DNA of 64,000 nt from Tetrastigma voinierianum. Its lineage: Eukaryota; Streptophyta; Magnoliopsida; Vitales; Vitaceae. A model generated the notes under the pieces. It searched no databases and was not told the origin of the DNA. It saw only the letters and a program-made list of their open reading frames with translations. Position numbers and translations under genes: made by a program. The stretch is taken from NCBI GenBank assembly GCA_016808115.1, contig JAEQBH010000193.1:2480001-2544000 (forward strand). Reading direction: 5' to 3'. This document shows, in pieces, positions 1 to 12,640 of this stretch; position 1 is the first letter of the stretch, and each line of letters starts with the position of its first letter.

Positions 1-2660
1 TAGGGTTCAAACGGAGAACCAATTCACAGGGATCCCGAGACCCCAATGAACACTTAGGACAATTTTTAGGATAGCCAACACAGTTAAATTGGATGACTTG
101 TAAGGCAGAAGTTATTAAGGCTGCAATTGTTCCCATTCTCCTTATTAAATTATAGCTGAAATATGGTTTTGACTCACTACGGATGGATGCGTTAATACAT
201 GGGAAGAGCTAATGAAAGCTTATTTTAGCGATTCCTTCCCCCCCATTCCTCCTTTCTAAACAAGAGTAAAACTACTATTTTCAAGCTAGGGAAAAAATGA
301 GGTATGTATCTTTATTAGAGATATGAGTTTGCTAGATCTGACATGAGACCTTCTTGAATCCTCGGAGAGCGGCGAGCTAAAGGGTGGCATGATTGAGCGA
401 ACGGAGTTGTCGGCTATAGAAGCCAAAATTTGGATGCATTGATACATTGGATGAGTAAAAGAAGATCCAACTAGAAACTAAAAATGAAGCAGAGTTGTGG
501 AAAGAATGATGATTTTACAAAAAGAAGAACCTCTGAAATCACATTTCAGGACAGCTGATATAACATGGAAAAAAGGGGAGTTTCTCATTCTTGTCTCTGT
601 CTTTTATTTTGCTTGCATTTGATTTGAAATAATTGTTAGGATTTTATATTTGATATAGCATGATTGCAAGTTTGGGGGAATGTTTATCATGTTAGGATTT
701 TTTAGGATTTTTGGTTGTTAGGAATTTTAGGAATGTGTTGAATGTTTAACTATTGAACATGAGACAAAATAGAAATTGTCAAATTCTTGCATGATAAAAA
801 TAAATTAGTGGTAGTCATTTTGAGGCGAAATTGAATAAATTTGATAATGCTGTAGATGGGTGTTTTTGTTTTGGGACCCTAACCTTTGGTTTGAGAGGGT
901 TAACCAAGAATGTTGGAGTATGAAGAATAAAAGTGGACAAGAGAGAATCAAAGCGATGAAATTTAGTCATAGCGAATTATAGAGGGAAGAACATTCCACT
1001 GTAAATGACTAAATTTTCAGGTCACAACATAAAAATCTGAAGTAATGACCTCCAGCAAATAATGTCTGATTTATTGGTCCAATAGTTAATATGCTGACTT
1101 TAAAAGACAGTGTCCTGACATTGAACTCAGTGTCTAGTCTCAGTTAAAATCCATGAAACTACAATTCACCCAAATTTTACAATTTTGCGAGAATAAATGG
1201 TCATAAATGCGAAGCAGCTTATCTCTTGATCTAACCAAATTGTGGAATATTCTCGGTTTCAAGGGCATAATCGGAGGAAGGTTAAATTCAGAAAAGCGAT
1301 CAAAATTCTCAATGAAAAGCCACAAATCTTAATTGGAATTATAAGAAGAGCATAAATTGAAGAATCTCATTTAATCTTCCCATAGAAAATTGAAGGAAAT
1401 AATAAATAACCTTGTTCTTCCCAAGAAGCGCAACTGTATAAAAAAGGATGGAGGAACAAAGGAAGAGGAAACAAGCAGGGTATGAAGAGAAGGGAGGATG
1501 AGAGCAAAAGGAGTCCAAAGTTACCCAAACCTTGTTTTATGGAATGAATGGAGTCGGAAAACAAACCAATTCCATTCTTTATTTCTCGCCAAAAGCATTG
1601 GTGTCATCAAGAGCGATTGATGGGAGGGAATATGGATTGAGTTAGAATCCATCGACAAAGAGAATCTCCAAAGAAAAAGGAGAAGCGACTGATTTGTTCA
1701 CCGCCTTGTTACTTGGTGAATTACTCTTGGAGGAGCTCAAGGCCTGGTGAACCAAATTTTGAAGAGGGAGCTGCAAACTTCTGGATAAGATATAGGATTT
1801 TCGAGCCGGAATTAGAGAGTTTTTCTCAAACTTAGTTACAAAAATGTTTGTAAATGAAGCCGGATTATCTGATATCGAAATATTTGATATTTTGAATAAA
1901 ATTTACATTGACTTACAAATTGGTTGATCATGATGTTTGAATTTTGTTCTGTACTAGTTTATTTTTACGTTTTAGGAATCGGATGTAGTGCTGTTATGTT
2001 AATTGTTCGGAAAGAATAGAGGCATGAATAAAGAAACTGGAATTAGGAGTATATACTGTTCTGTTTAGATTCAGTTTAGTTACAAAAATTGAGAAATTGG
2101 TTGTTGCTGATGGAACAAAATGCTTGGTTAAAATAATGTAAATAGACAGTGAATAAATTCAAGTCTTGAAGAAATAATACACATCGGTCAACAACACCTA
2201 TGAAACTTTGACTGAAATTAGGAACATTTAAGGAAGTCGAATTTAGAGTCACGATCCACAGAACTTGGCTTGATTATTGATTGAGGCGAAATCCTAGGTG
2301 AAAACAACCAACAGGAAATGATCGAGGCCATCATTGGCAGCTTGAGCCTTTATAAACCTACCCTCAAAATATGTTTATGCATATTCTCTAGTTCCTGATT
2401 TGAGCCAAGTAAGCCTTATTTCTTGATAAGCGGCTGGCGAAATTCCCTTAGCCCCTGAAATAAACTGCCGGTAAGAACTAGAATTGTCAGGTTATAGTTC
2501 ATAAAAGTTTAGTATAAAGAAAGAAACAAGTTTGGGGGAATATTATTCCCCAAAATTTTGAAAGAAAGGGATTGAAGAAGTAAAAGGCAGAGATTAGTGA
2601 AATAAAGAATAAGTTTTGTCTTGTGGCCTATTACCCTTGAACCATTAAGCTCGTAGGGGT
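1..2660. other. Non-coding Athila/Tat-like retrotransposon tail (tentative)
   Basis: No ORF here has family features. Two purine-rich tracts with the core CAAGTTTGGGGGAA occur at 667-680 and 2527-2540. They resemble the polypurine tract region that precedes the 3' LTR in plant Athila/Tat gypsy elements. The intervening AT-rich text is unique within the window and I cannot assign it. Which tract, if either, served as a real polypurine tract is unresolved because no matching LTR pair is visible. Confidence 0.3.
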
Positions 2661-5600
2661 GTTGTAACACCTAGTACCTAATATAAGCGGTATAGGGAGT
2701 TGATAGCCCAAAGTTTTCTAAGAGTAATAGAAAGACTAAGAAGACAAAACATTGCACTATTCCAAATCTCAGAAAAATAAAAGCAAAAAAAAAAAAAAGA
2801 CCATAAAAAAAAAAAGAATTATGGAAGTTGAAATTCCATAAAAATTCAGAGGTGGGGCGGGATTGAGGAGAATCGGAAAAGGAACAAAGAAGAAAGAGGA
2901 AGAAAGATGAAGGCAACAATGAAGAAACAAGATGGAAACTGGGTAATTTACAACCTAAATTCTTCATTTATCTACCCAATTACCTAAGCCCAATATTACA
3001 AGCTTGAAAGACCTCATTGATTATGAAGGTTGAAGTTTTTACATTAGTGGAAGTCCAATAGAAAAACAAGCATGGGACTTCAATACTTGATTAAGAAAAC
3101 TTCCAGAAGATTTACTAAATTCAAATCGAAGTTGAGAAGGATTGCGGCGCACACACACATAACAAGACTTGATAAATAAACTGTTTAAATACATTAGTTT
3201 ATCAAGAAATTTTGTGATAGAAGTATACCATGCTTTGTTTTTGCAGCAGAAACTTAAATTTGAAATAACGGTTATATCTTTTAATTCCATATTAGAAGGG
3301 TGGAATAATAAAAACTGCAAAACAGAACAGAAAAATGTCCTTTTGTTTGAGAGACAAGCGATCTTTCTTTTCTTTGTAGGAATGACAAATTTTAAGTTTA
3401 GAGGGGAGTTTGATGAGCTTAAAGTCATCCACATTTATATGGTCCATTTTCGTCTATTTTTATCTAAACAAGGCCCGATTTATGTGCGAAATTATGGAAT
3501 AACTATTAAGCGTTAGTGGCGGGAATTCAAGAAAGAAGAATATTTACTTGAGAAAAGAGCGCCGAGAAGGTGGATAAGCGTTAATGAGATAATTAGTGAA
3601 GCAAGTTGCAGCGGAAAAGGTGCACAAAGATTAGGAACCTGATGTAAATTAAAGCCTTGGCGACAATCAAAATGTGTGTATCAGGTTCGCGGCGGTAAAA
3701 CTCCGGTCGAGCGAAGCTTACTTGAAACAGGTAGGATGAGAGTTAAAGCGGGTGAAGCGACGAGGAAATGAAAGAAGAAGAAGACTTAGGTGCGACATCA
3801 CGGATCTTTGTCGTGACATCGACAATGTCTCTGAGAAGCGATCGTGGCTTGACGATGGTATTTATCGTGACAACGATAGTGAAGAGAAAATTCGTGACAT
3901 CCACTGAATAGATAAAGCTTGTCGTGACATCAGGAAACTTGGAAGAACTTAGATGGAGGTCGCGGCGAGAGATTGATATCGCGACATCAGAATACATTTA
4001 AGCCTCCGAGAGACTAAAGGCGATGTTGCGCGACAAGGGAATCGATATGTCGCGACACTACGAAGGACGATTCAAGGCTGCGAGCAATGAAGTGATAGCC
4101 GGCGACAAGATCTGCAGATGTATGACATCGGGGAACCATCAAGTGGCTTCGCGAGCCGTAGGCGAGGTGCGACGAGATTGATGTCGCGACACATCGAGGA
4201 AAGCGATGTGGAAAATTACAAGTAGCGACAAGATTGGAAACATGCGGTGATCGGTTGATGTCCGCGACAATAGGTTGTTGTTGCTACATAATAAAACTTC
4301 GATTGAAATTTACAGAATAAGACTCTTGTCAGCGGCAACATATTGATGTCGTGACACCGCGAAGAAGCAGTTGAAACCTGCGGATCCTTAAGCTAATGTC
4401 AGCGACGAGTTGATAATAGCGACATCAGAAAAACGATTGAAGAACGATACTTGATGATGTCGCGACGTCGAGATCGATGTCGCGACATGGATGATGCTCG
4501 GCAAGGGGTTGAAGTTTGCGACACGAGCAACATTAATATGGGCCAACCCATTTGAAATCACAAAGAGCGCATTGGAATTAGGGCGGCGAAAAACCCTACC
4601 ATCTGTGACTATCAGAGAAGAGGAAGGTAGCTTAGCGGCCTGAGCGAGAGGTCTGGATAATTTGAAGGCCTCCCTCTCTTTCTTTTTAGTTTTCTTTTCT
4701 TTTCTTTTCATTTTTTTCTTTGTGTTGATAGTTAGAGATTAGATTAGATTTATCGTTCCTAGTTTTTCTTTATTTTCTAGAATTGGATGTTATCGTTTGG
4801 AGCTAAATTTGAATCTGAGAATTCAATTCTTTTCAAATTACTACGGAATGTTGAAGTTGAACAAATTTAAGGTCCGGTTTCCGGTTTCGAAATCGGTTAT
4901 TCTTATGATCGGAGGAATCTTGTAGTGTGTAGTCGGTAATTGAGAATTGACTTCCATTGAGTAAATGTTATAGTCGAGAAATTATCTTTCTGTAGTCGTT
5001 TCCACTTGGCTTGTGAATTTCGAGTTTGTGAATTTACTTACGGTTTTGGGTTTAATGTTTTTGATACGAATATCAGTCTCTTATACCGTTTAAAGATTTG
5101 TTTTAATTGCTCTACACGATTTCAGGTCCTCACAGTGACCACGAGAGAAGATTCACAGGAGTTATGAACATTTCTTTGAAGGTATATTGGCACGCTATTT
5201 GGTCTGAGCTTTGTAAGTTTACTTAGATAAATCCTCTTCTCACTTGAAATCAAACGAGTTATCAATTTAAACAAGCAAGAGTTCACCTCGGTCGGACTGT
5301 GAGGCGATCCCGTGTTAGGCGAGATATAATCGGGTGATCTATTCTAATTTTGAGGAAGAGTAAAAGCTGGAAGTTGTATATCCTTGCTTGGCCAGGTAAC
5401 TTGGAAGCTAAGGTTCTGATCCGTAAAATGGAGTATAGTATTGCAAGAAAAATACGGATTAAGGAAATCCCACTACAAAGTAGTTATCTCACATTCTGTG
5501 ACCGAGAGAATCGAGTCAAAATTAGATAATAATGAAATGTGGAGTGTGGAGAATCCCGGTTGCCTTTGCTTGCTAAATACCTTAGACTGATTTTAAAGCC

Positions 5601-6010
5601 TGAAATGATTAAGAAATTTTATCGAGTGTTAACTACAATTGATACTTCACTATAACGGTATTCTTGATGGGTACTCAGATAACTATGTTTCATTTATTTT
5701 CTTCTCCATTAATTATTCTTTATTCTTTATCTTCCAGTTTATTGGTTCGTTCAGTTATTTTTCTTTTGTTCGTTTAATTTTCCAGCACCTTAATGCTGGA
5801 TCCTACTATCATTTTGTGGTCCAAATAGTATGGAAATTGAGTAGTCAGGGGAGTTGATTTAAAATTCTTGAGATCTCTGTGGGATCGATATCTGGACTTA
5901 AATCCATTTTATTACTTGTCGACTGTGCCTTACTTAGAATATCGGACGAAAACCTTTGAAAATGAATTACTCTACGAGATTTTTGGTTTATATAGTATAA
6001 TGTCAATAAG
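2661..6010 (+). repeat. Candidate long LTR region upstream of a tRNA-Asp primer site
   Basis: The stretch lies immediately before a PBS array (6016-6360), where a 5' LTR would be expected. The sequence around 5870-6000 (CTCTGTGGGATCGATAT, then a TTACTTGTCGAC-like stretch) resembles the 3' end of plant Athila/Tat LTRs. The left boundary is a guess: a TGTTGTAACA string begins at about 2659. No second copy exists in the window to confirm LTR identity, and I see no coding sequence. Confidence 0.3.
3790..4500. repeat. Field of GTCGCGAC / GTCGTGACATC short repeats
   Basis: Roughly 15 degenerate copies of a self-complementary core, GATGTCGCGACATC or its GTCGTGACATC variant, recur at irregular intervals of tens of bases. 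The best copies are at about 4456-4466 and 4476-4488. Others lie near 3811, 3917, 3976, 4047, 4181 and 4345. The field is not a simple tandem array, because the spacer sequences differ. CpG density is much higher than in the flanks. Function is unknown. Confidence 0.6.
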
Positions 6011-6015
6011 TTTTA

Positions 6016-6360
6016 TGGCAATGTTGTCGGGGATTAGATAATAGTTCTTTGGTAATCTTGTTATAAACTTGTGTATATGTCATTTGGTCTCACGCAACAA
6101 GCTTTATGGCATCGTTGTCAGGGATTAGTTAATAGTCCTTGGACACTGATGTGATATATTAACATATGTGTTCTTTGGTCTATCAACAAGTTTTATGGCG
6201 CCGTTGCCGGGGACTAGACAATAGTCCTTGGTAATAACGTCGTAAATTTGTATGTGTTCTTTGGTCTATCAACAAGTTTTATGGCGCCGTTGCCGGGGAC
6301 TAGACAATAGTCCTTGGTAATAACGTAGTAATTTTGTATGTGTTCTTTGGTCTATCAACA
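6016..6360 (+). repeat. Four-copy tandem array of a tRNA-Asp primer binding site plus leader
   Basis: Four units begin with TGG at 6016, 6107, 6196 and 6282 (periods 91, 89 and 86 bases). The last two carry TGGCGCCGTTGCCGGGGA, complementary to the 3' end of plant tRNA-Asp, the primer of Athila/Tat retrotransposons. The first two are degenerate (CAATGTTGTC, CATCGTTGTC). Each site is followed by the same leader (CTAGACAATAGTCCTTGG type) and the next unit starts after TCTATCAACAAG. A normal element has one such site. The array stops at 6360, where CACTA sequence begins. Confidence 0.85.
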
Positions 6361-8106
6361 ATGGGGTTTTACCAATTTGTTCCCTTGTATTTGCAAATGC
6401 AATTCTTTCCTTATATTCATATCAGCCAAATCAAAGTGAGCTTTGTTTGTATCTTTTGTTTTTCCTACAATATTTAACAAAGTTCTACAATAATTATCAC
6501 ATACATTCTTTCAACATGCATAACATCAATATTAGCGCCTGTCTTCAACTTTCACTCGCATCAACTCAAAGAAAATACTTTTTTATCCAATTTACCTCTT
6601 CGTAATTCGCTGCTTTCTATCAACGTTTGTTTGATGCTTACCGTGCTTTCATGTTTAAGACAACACAATTGCTGCAATATTTCATCACTAGAGAACATTC
6701 TCAGGCCTAAACTCCGCTTTACCATCGTGGTTGTTTACTCCGCCATCCATGATCAAGAGAGGTAAAACGCCAATGGCCCATGTACATTTTACTTCTAATA
6801 CCTAAGACGAGTGTGTCTTCACATAAACTGACATGCTTTATATCCTTTGTGCTCCACCCAGCTCAAGTTCCCATAAGCGTGAAAGCTACGGCTGTCCATA
6901 AACATGCATGCGCGAAGTTTTCTCCCGTTGACAAATGTTTGAACACCTTCATGCCATAACTCTTTAATTTTTCTATCAAAGGATGGGGTACACTAATATC
7001 TTCCCGGGGCTTGTGGGCCTGGAATTAGTAATGATAACATGAAAACATCTCTTCATATATCTGGTTGGTTACATTGTATGGCACAAGAACAATTGGCCAC
7101 ATGCTATAACTATTACTCATGCTCCCAAATGGATTGAAACCATCTGTTGCAAGCCCTAATCGAACATTTCGAGATTCTTGCGAAAACCAAGGGAATTTGG
7201 TGTCCATATCCTTCCAAGCTTTAGAATCTGCTGGATGCCTTAGGACTCCCTCCTCACTGATTCGTTTTTCTTTATGCCACCTCATATATGATAATCAGAT
7301 GTCGGATATGAATAACCTTTGTAGCCTGATTTTATGAAAATGACGCAATAATTTTCGAGGAATTCTTTTACCTTTCCATTACAGAATCCTATAATCGTGG
7401 CTGATCACACACTAGACATTTATCATGATTTCACCTCCTTCCAAAACAATGCACAATCATACTTGCATGCATGGATTGAATCATATCCTAAGCCCAAATC
7501 TCTTAACATCTTCTTAGCATCATAGTATGTCTTTGGAATGTTTGATCTTTCTGGAAAAGCATCAACTAAAACTTGGAGTAACATGTCAAAAGACTTGTCA
7601 CTCCAACGATTGAGGACTTTAATATGCATTAACTTCACAAGGAATGTCAAAGCAGAAAACTTTTTACAACCCGGATACAATTCTTTATTAGCTTCACCAA
7701 GTAAGTAATCAAATTTTCCATGAGTAGTGTATTCCTCTAAGTTAATATCATTGTCTATGTGTCCACATGCAGCATTTAATGCATCCACAACTTCATTAAG
7801 GATATCAGCATTAGTAGTGTCAACAACTTCTGTATCAACACCAATATCATTTTGCTCATTAGGTTGAGATTCATGTTCTTCCCCATGAAAAATCCATTTT
7901 TGATAACTTTTAGAAAACCCAAACCTAATCAAATGACGTTCAATTGTCAACAAATCATTGAATCGTGCATTTTGACAATCTCGACATGGACAACGTGCCT
8001 TGTTATCTCATCGCAAGTGTTCTTTTTCAACTTGAATGAATGACGTGACCCCTTCAACATAATCTCTAGATAACCTATTTGGCAACCACATCCAATCCCT
8101 ATCCAT
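6361..8106 (-). pseudogene. CACTA (En/Spm, TNPD-like) transposase, decayed
   Basis: Read on minus from an ATG at 8106, the protein begins MDRDWMWLPNRLSRDY. A cysteine cluster CPCRDCQN and then YQKWIFHGE follow, which is the N-terminal transposase-associated domain of En/Spm transposases. One TGA stop falls between LR and DNKARC, where the family has Trp. The frame then runs open from 7953 to 7423 through YPGCKKFSALTFLVKLMHIK and CKYDCALFWKE. A second open piece (7285-7025) has GVLRHPADSKAWKDMD and NVRLGLATDGFNPFGSMS, conserved in the Transposase_21 region. More distal pieces (7020-6361) match the family in shifted frames, for example a KKSIFFEL-like motif near 6570. Several frameshifts and truncation at 6361 make it non-functional. 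Confidence 0.85.
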
Positions 8107-11100
8107 TCTTATTATCCCAGAAATTAAAATGAATCTCATATTCAATAAAGATAAAATATTGATTTCATTTCTCAATCTTACATTGTTTTTCTCATATTAT
8201 TTCATATGCCCACATTTAATTCCATGAAATGTCATTTTCCTAATATTGCACTAAAATTCAATTACCCAATTCATTGGCTTGTTTTGAATAAGATGGAAAC
8301 TCATTTAACCAACATAAACTCTAACTCACCTTACATATTTTGTTATATACATGTAAATGTTAAAATTTAATGCATGAGTTGTACTTCCTACATAAATTAG
8401 GCGGTGGTTCCTATCCCATTTAGGATTGCATAATATCTAAGAGTCAATCACCAAGTTGCTTAGATCCAAATTGAGAAAAAATCGGCAACATTTCCCCATA
8501 GTTCTCCAAGTACACGACTTGGCCAAGGCACAAACAAACAATTAGTTAGCTTTACCATAACTAACAATATGTCACCTTATCCAAATATGCACCCAGAGAA
8601 CAATAGGAATAACTGTCATAATCTTTCAATATAGACAAAGCACCAATCAGTGATTGAATAAATATTATGCATTCCCAAACCGGTCTAACGTGACAATTCA
8701 AGTGTATTATTTGAATACAAATCACTAATCATATGTTAGACATATAAGCTGTCAACTTGAATTTGGCTCAAAGAGTCATTTCATAATTTTACAACTTATT
8801 TGTCTTTGGGGCATATGATGCTATTACACTTGTCCTAATAATTACTACTTGAACGATATATCTAAGGTTCTTCATTCATGTAGTTTCATTATTAATAAAA
8901 GATGTTTGTTGTTTTTCCTAAACTTATTTTATCAAGTTTAAAGTTCTTCTAACTTATATTGTCTTAATATGGAAAAATTATAATTACAAGATAAAAATAA
9001 TGGTATAATTAACATTCCAAGATATAATACATAATAAATAAAATAATTAAAATGATTTTTAATTACAAATTATAAAGGGAATTATGTAATGTACCATTTT
9101 AACATGTTGTTGAAACTCTAAATAATTCATTTTGTGATAATAAAATGTAAATGAAAAGCACTACATTTTTACCTAACTTTGAAGCAAATCTAGGCAACAA
9201 TGTAAAGCACAAATAAATAAAATTATATAAACATGTCATTTATAAATTTAATTGATAGAACATATAGATGATACATAATATTAATCCATTATATAATATC
9301 TAATATAATAAATGGATAGGTCAAAGGTAACAAATCAGATTTTATTTATTAGCTTAAATTCTATTTTCTTATCAAAATGTATTTTCCTTAATTAAATTAA
9401 ATTTTAAAAAATTAACAATTTTATTTTAAATATTATTCTTTTGATTGAAATTACTTAATCCATGCAAAATTACTCTCCCTAATAACTACTTTATTATTTC
9501 GTATTATTTTACTAATAAAGTGAAATTAAATAAATTAATTAAAATTATGACTTTTATTTATTAATATAATGTTTGGATTAACTCAAAAAAATTATTTCAT
9601 TTTTTTAATATTCTTTTATTCATTGAAATTACTTAATCCATGCAAAAATTTACTTTCCCTAATAACTACTTTTTATTATTTTTATTATTTTATTAATAAA
9701 GTGAAACTAAATAAATTAATTCAAATGATGACTATTTATTTATTAATATAATGTTTGATTAACTCACAAAATTATTTCATTTTTTAAACAAACATAAACT
9801 AGCATTATTTTACCAATTTTCTATAAATCCAATTTTTAATAACCTAATTTATATTCTCTCACATCTAGATTTTTCTATATATAATTTGCTTGTTTCCACT
9901 AGTCAAAATTCTTATTCTACTTAAAACCTGAATTTTAACTAAAATTGCTTTACATTAGTTTACATTTTTTCAATTTCAAATTATTTTTAGCTCAACTCAA
10001 ACCAAATTATTAGAAAATTTTGTTAAGAAATTAAGTCCATTGGAGAGAAAGAAAAATAAATACTTATTAAATTTAAACACAAATTATTTCAACATTTTAA
10101 GTGAAATAAAGAGAATAATCAAGTATTAACAAACACGTAAACAAATAAAAAAAAACCAATAAAAATTATAAGGGAACATACCAGTGGTAGATTTATGTAG
10201 TATAACATACCTATGAAAATGGCAGATAAGAAGCTTTGCTGGCTCGATAAACTTTTCTTGTTTACATTGCCTATTTAAATATTGTTAATTTTTATACAAC
10301 TGTTGGCCCAGTGATAACTTTTCTATTCATAATCAAGGGTCTATAATTAAGAATCAACTATTGGTCATTAGAATTAGTATTACTAATAGTTAACTTTTCT
10401 ATCCGAGCACTGAGTAGTCTATAAATATTGTAAAATATGATAAATTAAAATGTTGGTGTTCGAGAATAGCCATTTTATATTACAATTTTCCTCAAAATTT
10501 CCAACAATCGAAGAGAGCTCAATCTTCTTTCCTAAAATATCATGCATTGTGGAACAACAAAGTGAAATCATCTCAAAGAACCTCCAAACAAGAGGTGGAT
10601 AGAGAGAAAGCAAAAAGGGTGGGTTTGAGTTTCGGTCTATTTCTTACCAACCAAACAGAGGTCAAACTCCGCACTTTGCAAGAAAATGAATTTAAGAGTG
10701 CAAAATCGCAAATACCATATTCAAAATTAGATACAGAGTTTATAACCAACATCCAAACAATCGGTTGAAATCATTGTTACGAAATCTTCAGAAAGCCCTA
10801 ATGCTCGCATGGATTAGTGGAAAAAGGCGTGAAAAAAAAAAAAGAAACGCAACGAAACTACAAAACTAACAACATCCATTAAAACTCAGCCCTCCGGTCC
10901 TAACATTTTCCCATACTTTCGTGCACCAAACGTACTATAAAATTCCAAAAACAAACAGCCCAAGGATAAAATCATCAGGAAAAGAACAGTAGAAAAGCAA
11001 AGATCATTCCACAAAAATCATGAAAAATCAAGCTTCTTACATGAACAAAGAAACAAGTGTTTATGATACTACTAACCTTTTCAAGATTTCACAAAACGAA

Positions 11101-11180
11101 ACAGAGAAAATGCAAAAAAAAAAAAAAAAAAAAGGACGAGAAAGAGGAAGGCATGTGATAGCCATCGAATGTCAAGAATA
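8107..11180. other. AT-rich non-coding body of the CACTA element
   Basis: This lies between the transposase start and the subterminal repeats. It is very AT-rich, especially 8900-10160, with no supported coding region. The short ORFs at 10419-10768 on both strands have no recognisable domain. Confidence 0.4.
9434..9785. repeat. Tandem duplication, about 175-bp unit
   Basis: Unit 1 (9434-9608) and unit 2 (9609-9785) both run from TATTCTTTT through ACTTAATCCATGCAAAA, CCCTAATAACTACTTT and TTATTTATTAATATAATGTT to AATTATTTCATTTTTT. They differ by scattered substitutions and small indels. It is a local duplication inside the AT-rich CACTA body. Confidence 0.8.
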
Positions 11181-11182
11181 TT

Positions 11183-11550
11183 AAAGAGAATACCGCCATT
11201 CTTGTCGGTGTTCGTAGAAAATGGCTTCCTTCTCCTGCTCGCTTGTTTGCTACGCTAAGTCTTGATTGAGACAAGGAATGGGCCTGGATCAAATATTACA
11301 TCCAGCATCAAATATTAAATTGGGAGGGATTAATCAAATCTGAAATTATTTAAAAAAAAAAACTAAACCAGTTCGAAACCCATTTATATATTTTCCAAAC
11401 ACGCCTTATGAGGAATACGACAAAGACTAATGTAATTCGAAAACACCCCTATTACCGGTTCTTCTATCAATAGTTCGAGAAACTAATTAACGGGACCATG
11501 GGCCGGCTTGAAATTTGAAATCTACTTTAATCCAGTCATAAAAGCCCACC
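11183..11550 (-). promoter_or_regulatory. Promoter-like segment with GGCCCA motifs and a TATA box
   Basis: Read on minus there is AAGGGCC and GGTGGGCTTT (plus 11541-11550), then GGCCCAT (11498-11504), a TATATAAATG string (11381-11390), another GGCCCAT (11278-11284) and a short ORF from an ATG near 11185. TGGGCC/GGCCCA boxes are site II elements typical of plant housekeeping promoters. The ORF has no recognised domain and runs into a homopolymer. This may be a captured host promoter inside the CACTA element or chance composition. Confidence 0.25.
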
Positions 11551-12083
11551 AAAAGTCGAGGCCCTTCTTCCGAATTTAGGAACATGCCTCTTCATGATGT
11601 TTCCTTTATCATAGTATTGCGCTTGATCCAAATTCATGGATTTTATTTCTAAACAATACATCATAATTTACAAATTCTTATTTTAATTACATTAGATATG
11701 CAATGCTACAATTTTGTCTATAGTTATTAGTTTTCAATATTTTAATGGATTAATGACCATGATTATGAGATAATTTCAAATATTTATAATATTTTAAAAA
11801 TTATGTATAAATTAATATTAAAATCATGACGAATAGTTCAGTTGTTTTTTTTTACAGCAACAACTTAGATGTTATGACCTTTCAAGATTTTTGTTGAAAA
11901 TTATGGATCGACAATTCTTGTTGTCTAAAAATAGTATTAAAATTCTGAACTTTCAAGATTTTTACATTTAAATCCCTAATAAATCCCAATATTAAATAAA
12001 AGTATCAAATAATTTGTAATAGAAGCAGTACCAAGTCTACAAGTAGCCTATATAGTAACTTACAGTTGCAACTCAAGTCTTCT

Positions 12084-12410
12084 CGCAACTATAGAGTCAT
12101 TTTTAGTTGCACTCAGTCTTTACCGTAATTATAAAGTCACTTTTAATTGAGACTCAATTCTATATGCAACTATAAAGTCACTTTTAATTGAAAATCAATC
12201 ATATCCGTAACTATGTGAATCACTTCTTAGCTGAGACTCAATCCAAATGCAACTATAATCACTTTTAACAGACAGAATCCTATCCGCAACTATAGAGTTA
12301 CTTTTAGTTGAGACTCAATCCTAAATGCAACTATAGAATCACTTTTAGTTGAGACACAATCCTATCCGCAACTATAGAGTCACTTGTAGTTGCAGCTCAA
12401 TAAATATGAA
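12084..12410. repeat. CACTA subterminal repeats, period about 40 bp
   Basis: Eight copies of GCAACTATAGAGTCACTTTT or close variants begin at 12084, 12124, 12166, 12206, 12249, 12286, 12327 and 12367. Each is followed by an AGTTGAGACTCAATCC-like half. Position next to the 12488 terminus and spacing fit the subterminal transposase-binding repeats of CACTA elements. A degraded related half lies at about 12062. Confidence 0.8.
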
Positions 12411-12475
12411 ACTAAAAATATGCTTTAGTTGCAAATTTTTTTGGCCCCAACTAAAGTAATGTCCCTATAAGTCAC

Positions 12476-12488
12476 TTTTCTTGTAGTG
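12476..12488 (-). other. CACTA terminal inverted repeat (5' end)
   Basis: Plus-strand TTTTCTTGTAGTG is the reverse complement of CACTACAAGAAAA, the conserved CACTA terminus. The candidate 3-bp target site to the right is ACA. No left partner is present in the window. Confidence 0.7.
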
Positions 12489-12579
12489 ACATTAAATATG
12501 CTTTCAAATACTGTTGATTATTATAAAATGTTACAATTTATATCATTCATATATTAATTTCTTCATATAACCATTATAA

Positions 12580-12640
<61 letters not shown>

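Larger units (their letters stand above)
6361..12488 (-). mobile_element. Truncated CACTA (En/Spm) DNA transposon
   Basis: Read on minus, the 5' terminus is at 12488 with the inverted-repeat sequence CACTACAAGAAAA (12476-12488). It is followed by subterminal repeats (12084-12410), a long AT-rich non-coding stretch and a transposase pseudogene (8106 down to about 6361). The 3' end is missing: transposase sequence stops at 6361 against the primer-site array. CACTA elements move by cut and paste using a TNPD-type transposase that binds subterminal repeats. The element is dead because the coding region has stops and frameshifts and one terminus is lost. Confidence 0.7.

Noticed and set aside
6016..6360. 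tRNA gene cluster
   Set aside because: Only the 18-base complement of the tRNA-Asp 3' end is present, with no cloverleaf or anticodon arm.
11089..11292. Hydrophobic 67-aa minus-strand ORF as a membrane protein
   Set aside because: Its Phe run is a poly-A tract on plus and no domain is seen. Only the promoter-like context is worth noting.
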